Part shown: positions 6,768-13,939 of the stretch, piece after piece
How the letters are laid out: each line of letters starts with the position of its first letter
Position numbering within the stretch: position 1 is the first letter of the stretch
Assembly (NCBI GenBank): GCA_964383535.1
Contig: CAYLHS010000026.1
Coordinates: forward strand, 1-26,732
DNA: 26,732 nucleotides
Source: CAYLHS01 sp964383535
GTDB lineage: Bacteria > Actinomycetota > Acidimicrobiia > Spongiisociales > UBA4744
Reading direction: 5' to 3'
The notes under the pieces: model-generated
The model's input: only the letters and a program-made list of their open reading frames with translations
What the model was told of the DNA's origin: nothing
Databases searched by the model: none
Translations under genes and position numbers: made by a program

Positions 6768-7679
6768 ATGGCCGAGCTGATACGAACTGCGGATCTCACC
6801 CACCGGTACGGCGATGTCGTCGCGCTCGATCGTTTGAACCTCAGCATTCCTTCCGGCACGATCGGCCTGGTGGGGGCCAACGGAGCGGGCAAGACGACGC
6901 TCATTCGAGTGCTCATGGGGATGCTCAGGCCAACCATGGGCGTGGCGAGCGTCCTCGGCCACGATGTCGCCTCCGGTCTCGTCGAGGTCCGCTCCAGAGT
7001 CGGATACATGCCGGAGGATGCGTGTCTGCCGTCCGCACAGACCGCTGCCGATTTTGTCGCGTTCGCCGCGGAACTCGCAGGGATCCCCGTCGGCGACGCC
7101 CGCAAGCGGTCATCGGAGATCCTCTACCTGGTGGGGTTGCACGAAGAGCGGTTCCGGTACCTCGGCGACTTCTCGACAGGCATGCTCCAACGCGTGAAGC
7201 TCGCCCAGGCGATCGTCCATGATCCCGAACTCGCCTTCCTCGACGAGCCCGCTTCCGGACTCGACCCCGAAGGCAGAGAGCAAATGCTCCAGCTCATCGC
7301 GCGTCTGTCGGACTTCGGTATCAGCGTCGTCTTCTCTTCCCACATCCTCGAGGACATCGAACGAACCTGTGAGTGGGTCGTGATGCTCGACGGTGGCCGA
7401 CTAGTGCGTTCCGCTCCGATCGGAAGTATTGGCCACGAGGACGCGTTGACCGTCGAAGTCACCGATGACCCGGCCGGCCTGACCGGATGGCTGACCGAAC
7501 ATGGGGCGGAGGTGGAGCTCGTGGGGAGGGTGCTGCACGTGACCGGCGGCGCCGATCCGTTCATTCTGGTTCGGGATGGTCTCGCCGCCACAGGGGTGGG
7601 GCTGCGCCGCATGGGGCAGCGAGCCAGGACGCTCGAGGAGGCGTTCATCGAGGATGCCCAGCGCAGGAGCAAGGAATGA
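6768..7679 (+). CDS. ABC transporter ATP-binding protein (first of locus)
   Basis: The 303-aa cytoplasmic ATPase of an ABC-2 type exporter has Walker A GANGAGKTT (36-44), a signature FSTGMLQRV (135-143), Walker B LAFLDEP (155-161) and the H-loop His192. A C-terminal extension of about 90 residues ends in a TLEEAFIEDAQR-type tail, typical of drug or lipid export ATPases. I chose the ATG at 6768 because a -10-like box lies 7 nt upstream and no ribosome site exists; in-frame TTG (6759) and GTG (6765) are alternatives. The stop overlaps the ATG of the permease gene (ATGA). The transported substrate cannot be read from sequence. Confidence 0.93.
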   Translation: MAELIRTADLTHRYGDVVALDRLNLSIPSGTIGLVGANGAGKTTLIRVLMGMLRPTMGVASVLGHDVASGLVEVRSRVGYMPEDACLPSAQTAADFVAFAAELAGIPVGDARKRSSEILYLVGLHEERFRYLGDFSTGMLQRVKLAQAIVHDPELAFLDEPASGLDPEGREQMLQLIARLSDFGISVVFSSHILEDIERTCEWVVMLDGGRLVRSAPIGSIGHEDALTVEVTDDPAGLTGWLTEHGAEVELVGRVLHVTGGADPFILVRDGLAATGVGLRRMGQRARTLEEAFIEDAQRRSKE

Positions 7680-8569
7680 GCGACGCCGTCATTTTCGACC
7701 GCGGCTACCGAGGCTACGACGGTCCCCGCAAAGGACGACGAGGTGCGTTCTGGGCGGTTGTGCGTGAGGGGATCCGCCGGGAACTCGGGCTGCGCAGGAA
7801 GGCGAAGAGCAAGGTCCTCCCGTGGCTGTTGATCACCATCTCGATGATCTCAATGGCGGTTGTCGTCGGGTTGCATTGGGCGGTGCAGCAATTCGGTGTA
7901 GAGCAACTCGTCGCTGAGCAGCTGCCGAGCTACGGGCAGTACTTCGACACGGCATCGACGATCTCGCTGCTGTTCATTGCGCTGGCCGCTCCGCAGCTGC
8001 TCATCCCTGACCGACGCGAAGGGGTGCTCTCGATCTACTTCTCCCGCCCGCTCCGGCCGATCGACTACTTGGGCGCCAAGTACACCGCGCTCGGGTTTCT
8101 CATCATGGGGTTCTTCCTCGTCCCCGAGTTCGTGTTGCACATCTCGTTCGCGGCACTCGCTCCCGAGGGCTTCTTCTCCTACCTGGGTGGGAACCTGGAC
8201 ATCGTGTGGAGGATCGTTCTGGTTGCGTTCGTGTTCTTCTTCGGATATGCGTCGATCGCGTTCGGGATCTCCGCGCTGATGAGCAGAGCCGGTATCGCCT
8301 CCGCGGTGTTCCTGGGTGTCATGGTCATGCTCAATCCGATCGTGCATGCGGTTGTCCGTCTGGCGACGTTCCCCGGGGCGAAGTACGTGTCCCTTCTGGC
8401 CTTCCAGGAACAGCCACGCGTCGTCCGGGACTGGGTGTTCGGCATCTCGACCGGTGACTACGCGGCGACATCGGCCGGACTGGAACCCTGGATGTCGCTC
8501 GTCGTGATCGGCATCGTGTTCGTGGTGGTGAGTGCTGCCGTGTGGCAGCGGTACCGGAAGGCATCGTGA
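7676..8569 (+). CDS. ABC-2 type transporter permease (first)
   Basis: The 297-aa protein begins with a charged cytoplasmic segment (FDRGYRGYDGPRKGRRGAF) followed by about six hydrophobic helices, for example at residues 44-60, 100-115, 137-155, 175-198, 208-225 and 272-292. This is the usual arrangement for the membrane half of actinobacterial ABC-2 exporters. The ATG start overlaps the stop of the ATPase gene by 4 nt. An open frame extends upstream to 7487, but that part is a shadow of the ATPase gene. Its own stop overlaps the GTG of the next ATPase gene, giving strict translational coupling along the locus. Confidence 0.88.
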   Translation: MSDAVIFDRGYRGYDGPRKGRRGAFWAVVREGIRRELGLRRKAKSKVLPWLLITISMISMAVVVGLHWAVQQFGVEQLVAEQLPSYGQYFDTASTISLLFIALAAPQLLIPDRREGVLSIYFSRPLRPIDYLGAKYTALGFLIMGFFLVPEFVLHISFAALAPEGFFSYLGGNLDIVWRIVLVAFVFFFGYASIAFGISALMSRAGIASAVFLGVMVMLNPIVHAVVRLATFPGAKYVSLLAFQEQPRVVRDWVFGISTGDYAATSAGLEPWMSLVVIGIVFVVVSAAVWQRYRKAS

Positions 8570-9504
8570 GCGACGTCGTCACCCCGGGCGACGTCACCGT
8601 CGATGCGCGAGACGTGTCTCGATGGTTCGGCCAGAAGGTCGCCGTATCAGAGGTCACGTGCGGGTTCGGTCCCGGTGTGACCGGTCTGCTCGGCCCCAAC
8701 GGAGCCGGCAAGACGACCCTGCTTCGCGTGCTCACGGGTCTCGTCAGACCTTCCGCCGGGACCGTCAGCATTCTCGGCGTCAATCCGCGTGCCAAGTCCG
8801 CCGTGTATCGGAGGGTCGCTCTCGTGCCGGAGGACGAGCACGTGCCCGGCTTCCTGACCGCTCAGGAGTTCGTGCAGTTCAATGCCACGCTCCAGCAGCT
8901 CGGCGATCCGGCAGGAGCAGCGGCTCGGGCACTCGACCTCGTCGGGCTGGCCGACGTTGCGGGTAGGAACCTCTCGACGTTCTCGAAGGGCATGCGGCAG
9001 CGGGCGAAGGTCGCGAGTGCGCTCGTTCACGATCCTGACGTCCTCTTTCTCGACGAACCACTCAACGGCACTGACCCCGTTCAGCGGGCTCACCTGATCG
9101 AGCTCTTCGTCGATCTGGGCGCCCAGGGCAAGACCGTCATCGTTTCGTCCCACGTCCTCGGTGAAGTGGAACGAATGGCCGACCGGGTCGTCGCAATGGT
9201 CGACGGGCGCCTCGCAGGGGTGGGAACGATCACGGCGCTGCGCAATGCCATGTCCGACATCCCGCGCAAGCTGAGGATCGAGTGCGATCGTGCGCGTGTC
9301 CTCGCAGGAGCGCTCATCAGTAAGGGATACGTTGGTGGCGTGGACGTCGAGGACGGCGTGCTGAACGTCGATGTGCTCGACTCCGAAGCATTCGGCAAGG
9401 AGCTGGCATCGATCGCCGTCGGCACGGAGGTTCGGCTCGTGTCGGTCGAACCACGGGATGAGTCGCTGGAGAGCACATTCCGATACCTGGTGGGTGGGCA
9501 ATGA
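8566..9504 (+). CDS. ABC transporter ATP-binding protein (second of locus)
   Basis: The 312-aa ATPase has Walker A GPNGAGKTT (43-51), a signature-like FSKGMRQRA block, Walker B VLFLDEP and an SSHVLGE H-loop. It resembles the first ATPase in architecture, and the two pairs probably arose by duplication of an ATPase-permease unit, but the sequences have diverged widely. The GTG at 8566 overlaps the permease stop by 4 nt and is preferred over an in-frame start at 8542 for that reason. The C-terminal extension ends in SLESTFRYLVGGQ. It pairs with the following permease. Confidence 0.92.
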   Translation: MSDVVTPGDVTVDARDVSRWFGQKVAVSEVTCGFGPGVTGLLGPNGAGKTTLLRVLTGLVRPSAGTVSILGVNPRAKSAVYRRVALVPEDEHVPGFLTAQEFVQFNATLQQLGDPAGAAARALDLVGLADVAGRNLSTFSKGMRQRAKVASALVHDPDVLFLDEPLNGTDPVQRAHLIELFVDLGAQGKTVIVSSHVLGEVERMADRVVAMVDGRLAGVGTITALRNAMSDIPRKLRIECDRARVLAGALISKGYVGGVDVEDGVLNVDVLDSEAFGKELASIAVGTEVRLVSVEPRDESLESTFRYLVGGQ

Positions 9505-10256
9505 GATCGTTCCTCGCGATAGCCAGCTACACGCTCCGCAAACTCATGAACCGGAAGCGGGCAATCGGGTTGATGCTGCTCTCTGCGGTTCCCGCTCTGA
9601 TCGTCGGGCTCGTCGGCCATCGTGGCTCAGACTCGATGGAGGTGTTCCACGGCATGGCCGTAGGGGTGCTCATGGCAGTGGTGCTTCCTGTGATCGGCAT
9701 CGTGAACGCGTCGGCGGCGCTCGGAGATGAGCGCAGAGATCACACCCTTCCCTACCTCAGCGTGAAACCCGTCGCTCGTTCGCTGATCGTCGGCGCGGCG
9801 CTGACCGGGGCGATCGCGGCGACGCTGGTCATCGGTGCCGTTGGAGTGGGCACACTCTGGGTCGCTGGTGGTCTTGTCAGCGGAGGGTGGGCGATCGGGG
9901 CAGGACCCGCGCTCGGCCTCGTGGTGATCGCCTTCGGCTACGGCGCCGTGTTCGTGCCTGTCGGCTTCCTCTTCAAGCGGGCAACCTTGATCGGCCTCCT
10001 CTACGTTTTCTTCTGGGAAGCGATCCTCGCGTCTGCGGTGACGAGCCTTGCCGCGTCGTCGCTATGGAGGATCGGGCTTCAGGCCTACGCCGCGACGCTC
10101 GACACCCTGCCGAGCGAATTCACGGACAGCCTCGGTAACGTCTCGCCGAGCATCGGCGGTGCGTTCCTCAAGGTGGCGGTCCTGGTCGTTCTATCCGTTG
10201 TCCTGTCGACGTGGCTCCTCCGCACCCGAGACCACGTGGTCGGGGGCGGGGACTGA
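9501..10256 (+). CDS. ABC-2 type transporter permease (second)
   Basis: The 251-aa membrane protein has about six hydrophobic helices and begins MRSFLAIASYTLRKLMNRKRAIG, a usual N-terminus for ABC-2 permeases with a cytoplasmic amphipathic helix ahead of the first membrane segment. Its ATG overlaps the upstream stop by 4 nt. It ends 8 nt before the convergent HAD gene stop, and I see no clear hairpin terminator between them. It is probably the partner of the second ATPase, though a mixed heteromeric transporter from all four genes is possible. Confidence 0.87.
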   Translation: MRSFLAIASYTLRKLMNRKRAIGLMLLSAVPALIVGLVGHRGSDSMEVFHGMAVGVLMAVVLPVIGIVNASAALGDERRDHTLPYLSVKPVARSLIVGAALTGAIAATLVIGAVGVGTLWVAGGLVSGGWAIGAGPALGLVVIAFGYGAVFVPVGFLFKRATLIGLLYVFFWEAILASAVTSLAASSLWRIGLQAYAATLDTLPSEFTDSLGNVSPSIGGAFLKVAVLVVLSVVLSTWLLRTRDHVVGGGD

Positions 10257-10264
10257 TCTCGCGT

Positions 10265-11035
10265 CTACCGGGGCCTACTGCCATGACTGAGACCGAGGAA
10301 GTAGGTCGCGGTCGCGACGCCGGCGGCGCCCACGACCGCCGTGGTCGTGCCGATGACACGTTTTGCGGTCTTGGAGAATTCGATGATCGGCCAGCCACGC
10401 TGGAACGCAATCGACTCGAGGGCACGATCCGGGTTCACTGCAACGGGATGGCCGACGAGCTCGAGCATCGGCAGATCCGAGATCGAGTCCGAGTATGCGT
10501 AGCAGAGGCGTAGGTCATAGCCGCGTTCGGAGGCGAGTTTGGCGACTGCGGTCGCCTTCCCCTTCCCGTAACAGAACGGCTCCGACAGGCGCCCTGTGTA
10601 GGAGCCGTCGACGATCTCCGACACCGTGCCGATCCCTCCTGTGAGACCGACCGCCTCGGAGAACGCCTGGACGATCTCGATCGGCGATGCGGACACGATG
10701 AACGTCTCGCGGCCGGCCTCGTGGTGCAGGTCGATCAACGCCTGAGACTCGCGCCGGACAGCGTCGAGGAGCTGCGCGATGACCTCGTCGCCCAACTCCT
10801 CCAGCTCCGACACGGGCCGGCCCCTGATGGCCTCGAGGATCCGATCGCGGACGGCGTTGGCCTTGTCGTCCGTTGAGCCGCCGAAGCGAAACAGCACGGC
10901 GTTGATACCGTCGGAGATCAGCTCGCTCGTGGTCACCATGCCTTGCCGCCATGCCGCCATGCCGAATGCGAACACCGACGACCCGGAGATCAGGGTCCGG
11001 TCCAGATCGAAGAACGCTGCTGCAGAATCGTCCAT
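10265..11035 (-). CDS. HAD-IB family phosphatase
   Basis: The 256-aa protein is a haloacid dehalogenase-superfamily phosphohydrolase of subfamily IB (SerB-like). Motif I is FFDLDRT with nucleophile Asp10 and Asp12. Motif II is VSAS (Ser115), motif III the Lys in YGKGKA (about 158-160), and motif IV YSDSISDLP (Asp183, Asp187). A hydrophobic segment at about 228-249 near the C-terminus may anchor it to the membrane, as in several actinobacterial HAD-IB proteins. Substrates in this group range from phosphoserine to lysophospholipids and cannot be assigned here. The ATG start has a TAGCCT box 6 nt upstream on the minus strand, so its mRNA is probably leaderless. It is divergent from the NYN gene. 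Confidence 0.9.
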   Translation of the reverse strand: MDDSAAAFFDLDRTLISGSSVFAFGMAAWRQGMVTTSELISDGINAVLFRFGGSTDDKANAVRDRILEAIRGRPVSELEELGDEVIAQLLDAVRRESQALIDLHHEAGRETFIVSASPIEIVQAFSEAVGLTGGIGTVSEIVDGSYTGRLSEPFCYGKGKATAVAKLASERGYDLRLCYAYSDSISDLPMLELVGHPVAVNPDRALESIAFQRGWPIIEFSKTAKRVIGTTTAVVGAAGVATATYFLGLSHGSRPR

Positions 11036-11041
11036 GCATCA

Positions 11042-11047
11042 AGGCTA
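11042..11047 (-). promoter_or_regulatory. Probable -10 box TAGCCT for leaderless HAD mRNA
   Basis: On the minus strand TAGCCT is followed by 6 nt and then the ATG at 11035. There is no ribosome site in that spacer. Confidence 0.5.
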
Positions 11048-11126
11048 GTGGTCCCCCAGCAACGCGGATCACCAGCCGTTCCAGCTAGCAGGTACCCCGT
11101 GCAGCGACCAACGGCCGCCAAGGCGT

Positions 11127-11132
11127 TAGCCT
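11127..11132 (+). promoter_or_regulatory. Probable -10 box TAGCCT for leaderless NYN mRNA
   Basis: TAGCCT is followed by GTCCTT and then the GTG start at 11139, with no Shine-Dalgarno sequence. The block TAGCCTGTCC nearly repeats the one before the first ABC gene (TAGCTTGTCC). Confidence 0.5.
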
Positions 11133-11138
11133 GTCCTT

Positions 11139-12164
11139 GTGGCAACCGACGAAGAACGCATCGCCCTATTCCTCGACTACGAGAACCTCGCCATCGGTGC
11201 GAGAGATCGCGGTCTCCAGTTCGACCTGAGACCCGTCGCCGACGCGCTCGCCGAACGGGGCAGGGTGGTCGTCCGGAAGGCCTATGCCGAGTGGTCCGCT
11301 TTCCCTGAGGACAGCAGGATGCTCGTCCGGCACAACGTGGAGCTGATCGAGATCCCTCAGCGAATGGGCGTTGTTCGCAAGAACGCAGCGGACATCAAGA
11401 TGGCCGTCGACGCGCTCGAGCTCGCGTTCGAACGCGGCTACTTGACGACCTTCGTCATCGGCACGGGTGACAGCGATTTCACGCCACTCGTTCACAAGCT
11501 GCGGTCGCTCGACAAGCAGGTGATCGGGGTCGGGGTCAAGGATTCGACGTCCGCCCTTCTGCCGCCTGCCTGCGACGAGTTTCTGTTCTACGAACGGCTA
11601 AAGGGTGTTGAGGCGCCGGTGAAGGCACGATCGAAGCAGCCGGCGAGTGAGCCAAAAGAAACGGATGAGGGCGGGTCTCTTGAGGATCTCATGCCGCTGG
11701 TCACGCAGACGCTTTCCGGCCTGCAAAGCACGTACGGTGGGGCGGTCGTTGCGTCGAGCCTGAAACGCGCGATTCTGCGCAAAGACCCGACGTTTTCGGA
11801 GTCGGACTATGGCTTCCGCGGGTTCGGGGAGCTGCTGCGCCACCTCGAGGCTCGCAACGCGATCGAGTTGGGGGAGGGTCCGGCGAGAGGCGACCCGGTG
11901 GTCGGTTTCGCCGAGAAAGGCAAGGGTGAGGAAGGGGCGTTTGCGCTTCTTCGCAAGGTCGTGTCCGACGCCGGGCGGGATGGCGGCCCGCTCCTGCTCT
12001 CCGGCCTCAAGAACCACCTCCGAAAGATCGAGCCCGACTTCTCGGAGAAGCGGTACGGCTTCAGCGGCTTTCTCCAGTTCTGCAAGGCGGCCCGCACGCG
12101 GGGGATCATCGACTTCCACTGGGACGATGACGCAGGCGACTACGTCGTCAACCTTGGCGGATAA
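11139..12164 (+). CDS. NYN-domain (PIN-like) ribonuclease with two LOTUS/OST-HTH domains
   Basis: The 341-aa protein has an N-terminal NYN domain (about 5-152), a PIN-like nuclease fold of the LabA/DUF88 kind. The acidic metal-binding residues are visible: Asp13 in FLDYENL, Asp85 in NAADIKMAVDAL, and Asp111/Asp113 in GTGDSDFTPL. A Lys/Glu-rich linker (155-180) leads to two OST-HTH/LOTUS repeats at about 182-246 and 265-338. Each carries a winged-helix pattern ending in YGFRGFGELL or YGFSGFLQFC. LOTUS domains bind RNA, including G-rich or G-quadruplex RNA in studied cases, so an RNA-targeted nuclease is likely by inference. It is probably cytoplasmic. The GTG start lacks a ribosome site and is probably leaderless. 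It is monocistronic, ending at a hairpin shared with gdhA. Confidence 0.9.
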   Translation: MATDEERIALFLDYENLAIGARDRGLQFDLRPVADALAERGRVVVRKAYAEWSAFPEDSRMLVRHNVELIEIPQRMGVVRKNAADIKMAVDALELAFERGYLTTFVIGTGDSDFTPLVHKLRSLDKQVIGVGVKDSTSALLPPACDEFLFYERLKGVEAPVKARSKQPASEPKETDEGGSLEDLMPLVTQTLSGLQSTYGGAVVASSLKRAILRKDPTFSESDYGFRGFGELLRHLEARNAIELGEGPARGDPVVGFAEKGKGEEGAFALLRKVVSDAGRDGGPLLLSGLKNHLRKIEPDFSEKRYGFSGFLQFCKAARTRGIIDFHWDDDAGDYVVNLGG

Positions 12165-12287
12165 TGCATTGACCGGCGTCTGACCAGCGTCTCGGAGGAC
12201 GGTCGGGATGGCACAGCGTGCTGCGTCATGTGTCCTTGCCATCCCCCCTGACCCGCCGGAAGCGTCACTAGGCGGAGCACTCGCGAG

Positions 12288-12309
12288 AAGGGGCCCCGGA
12301 GGGCCCCTT
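12288..12309. terminator. Bidirectional hairpin terminator between convergent genes
   Basis: A perfect 9-bp stem AAGGGGCCC/GGGCCCCTT closes a CGGA tetraloop. It lies between the stop of the NYN gene and the stop of gdhA, which converge. No long T-run follows on either strand, which is common for intrinsic terminators in high-GC actinobacteria. Confidence 0.75.
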
Positions 12310-12329
12310 GAATCGATAGTCTGTTCAGC

Positions 12330-13682
12330 TCATGGCCAGATGCCGCGCTCGCTGGCGGCCGTTGCGCAGCGTCCTGCTGCCACGATGTAGGCCGCAGTCC
12401 GCAGGTTCGGTTCAGGAACCAGTTCGTCGGGGTGCGAGGTCGACCACACAGCTCTCGTTTCATCGAGATGCTCCGAGGCGTCCGCGAGTGTGGACACGAC
12501 GTTGTCGGTCGCTCTGTACATCTTCTTCCGGAGCTTGTCGTGGACCTCTTCGGCGTCCCACTGCTGGTCTTCGATGTTCTGCACCCACTCGTAGTACGAG
12601 ACGACGACGCCGCCGGCGTTCGCAAGGATGTCCGGCAGAACACGAATGCCCTTGTCGAACAGGATGCGGTCCGCAGCAGGGGTGGTCGGGCCGTTTGCGG
12701 CCTCCGCAATCACCTTGGTATCGATGCGACCGGCGTTCTCAGCGGTGATCTGATTCTCCAGCGCAGCAGGGACCAGTACATCGCATGGCACTTCGAGCAC
12801 TTCGAGGTGTCCGAGCTCTTTGGTGCCGTCGAGGCCGACAACGCTACCCGTTGCGTCCTTGTGCGCCTCGATGCGAGCGACATCCATGCCGTTGGGATCG
12901 AACACGCCTCCCTGAGAGTCGCTCACGGCGACGACCGTTGCGCCGGCCTGCTCGAACAGCACCGCAGCGTTGCGCCCGGCATTCCCGAAGCCTTGGATCG
13001 CGACCGTCGCCCCCTTCAACGTCGACAGCTCTTCGACTTGTCCGAGCTCGACGAACCGCTCCGTCACGAACAGGGTGCCCTGTGCCGTTGCGGTTGCCCG
13101 ACCCAAGGATCCTCCGAGGTCGAGCGGCTTGCCGGTGACGACGGGACGGTTGTTCTGTCCCGGGTGCATCATCGAGTACGTATCGAAGATCCATGCCATC
13201 GTCTGGGCGTCCGTGTAGACATCGGGTGCGGGGATATCGGTGTAGGGGCCGATGTTGGAGCCGAGGGCCGCGATGAATCGCCGCGTGAGCGACGCCTTCT
13301 CGCGTGCCGAGACCTTGCGCGGATCGACCTGGACGCCGCCCTTCGCGCCGCCGAAGGGGATGTCTACCAAGGCGCATTTGAGTGTCATCCACGCTGCGAG
13401 GGCACGGACTTCGTCTTCGTTGACCTGGGGATGGAAGCGGATTCCTCCCTTTCCCGGGCCGCGCACGGCCGAGTTCAAGACCCGGTACCCGTAGAACACC
13501 TCTATTTCGCCACTGTCACGGCGGATGGGGAGTGTCACTTTCACTGTCTGCTCAGGCTCGAACAGCCACTCCGCCAGACCGGGCGACTCGGCCAGTTCCT
13601 TGATGTAGGGGATCACCTGCTCGAATTGCTGTCGAGCAATGTGACTGGGGTTGAGGTCCTCGACGCGCGCAGACGCAGTCAT
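12330..13682 (-). CDS. gdhA: Glutamate dehydrogenase (Glu/Leu/Phe/Val dehydrogenase family)
   Basis: The 450-aa cytoplasmic enzyme interconverts glutamate with 2-oxoglutarate and ammonia. Substrate-site residues are clear: GPGKGGIRFHP (Lys78), MTLKCALVDIPFGGAKGG (Lys102, catalytic Lys114) and PAPDVYTD (Asp154). The dinucleotide fold carries GFGNAG (231-236). An acidic residue (Asp255 in VSDSQGG) at the end of the next strand suggests NAD rather than NADP, by inference. I chose the ATG at 13682 because it has an AGAGGAGA ribosome site; an in-frame start 13 codons upstream has none. Length fits the hexameric small-GDH class. It is divergent from the tyrosine phenol-lyase gene, and a TAGACT box at 13790-13795 would give it a leader of roughly 100 nt. 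Confidence 0.93.
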   Translation of the reverse strand: MTASARVEDLNPSHIARQQFEQVIPYIKELAESPGLAEWLFEPEQTVKVTLPIRRDSGEIEVFYGYRVLNSAVRGPGKGGIRFHPQVNEDEVRALAAWMTLKCALVDIPFGGAKGGVQVDPRKVSAREKASLTRRFIAALGSNIGPYTDIPAPDVYTDAQTMAWIFDTYSMMHPGQNNRPVVTGKPLDLGGSLGRATATAQGTLFVTERFVELGQVEELSTLKGATVAIQGFGNAGRNAAVLFEQAGATVVAVSDSQGGVFDPNGMDVARIEAHKDATGSVVGLDGTKELGHLEVLEVPCDVLVPAALENQITAENAGRIDTKVIAEAANGPTTPAADRILFDKGIRVLPDILANAGGVVVSYYEWVQNIEDQQWDAEEVHDKLRKKMYRATDNVVSTLADASEHLDETRAVWSTSHPDELVPEPNLRTAAYIVAAGRCATAASERGIWP

Positions 13683-13789
13683 GCTGTCTCCTCTGGACAT
13701 GCCGGCTGGGTATGAGTGCATACACCGCTCTCACGGAGCGTGGTCTCGGTTCGAGCCGGCTGGTGCGATCCCGGACCTTGCACGAGGCC

Positions 13790-13795
13790 AGTCTA
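13790..13795 (-). promoter_or_regulatory. Possible -10 box TAGACT for gdhA
   Basis: On the minus strand TAGACT lies about 110 nt upstream of the gdhA ATG in the divergent intergenic region. It matches the TAGNNT boxes seen elsewhere in this window, but no -35 box is clear. Confidence 0.3.
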
Positions 13796-13851
13796 CGTCA
13801 CAGAACGGGCCACGTCACTATTGAATCCTATGAGTGTTCGTGTTGAGCATT

Positions 13852-13865
13852 CGATTCACGAATCG
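13852..13865. promoter_or_regulatory. Inverted repeat, candidate operator between gdhA and tpl
   Basis: CGATTC-AC-GAATCG is a perfect 6-bp inverted repeat with a 2-nt centre, about 75 nt upstream of the tyrosine phenol-lyase start and 170 nt from the gdhA start. Its size and place suit a dimeric repressor or activator. No regulator gene lies next to it. Confidence 0.3.
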
Positions 13866-13939
13866 TGGTCGAGGCGGAGACCCGGACCTGACGGAAGGCC
13901 CACTGGATGTGGCAGACTTGCGATGTCGAGAGGAGTGCC

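Noticed and set aside
12432..13715. A 427-codon plus-strand frame opposite glutamate dehydrogenase
   Set aside because: The opposite strand holds all catalytic motifs of the dehydrogenase; this frame has none.
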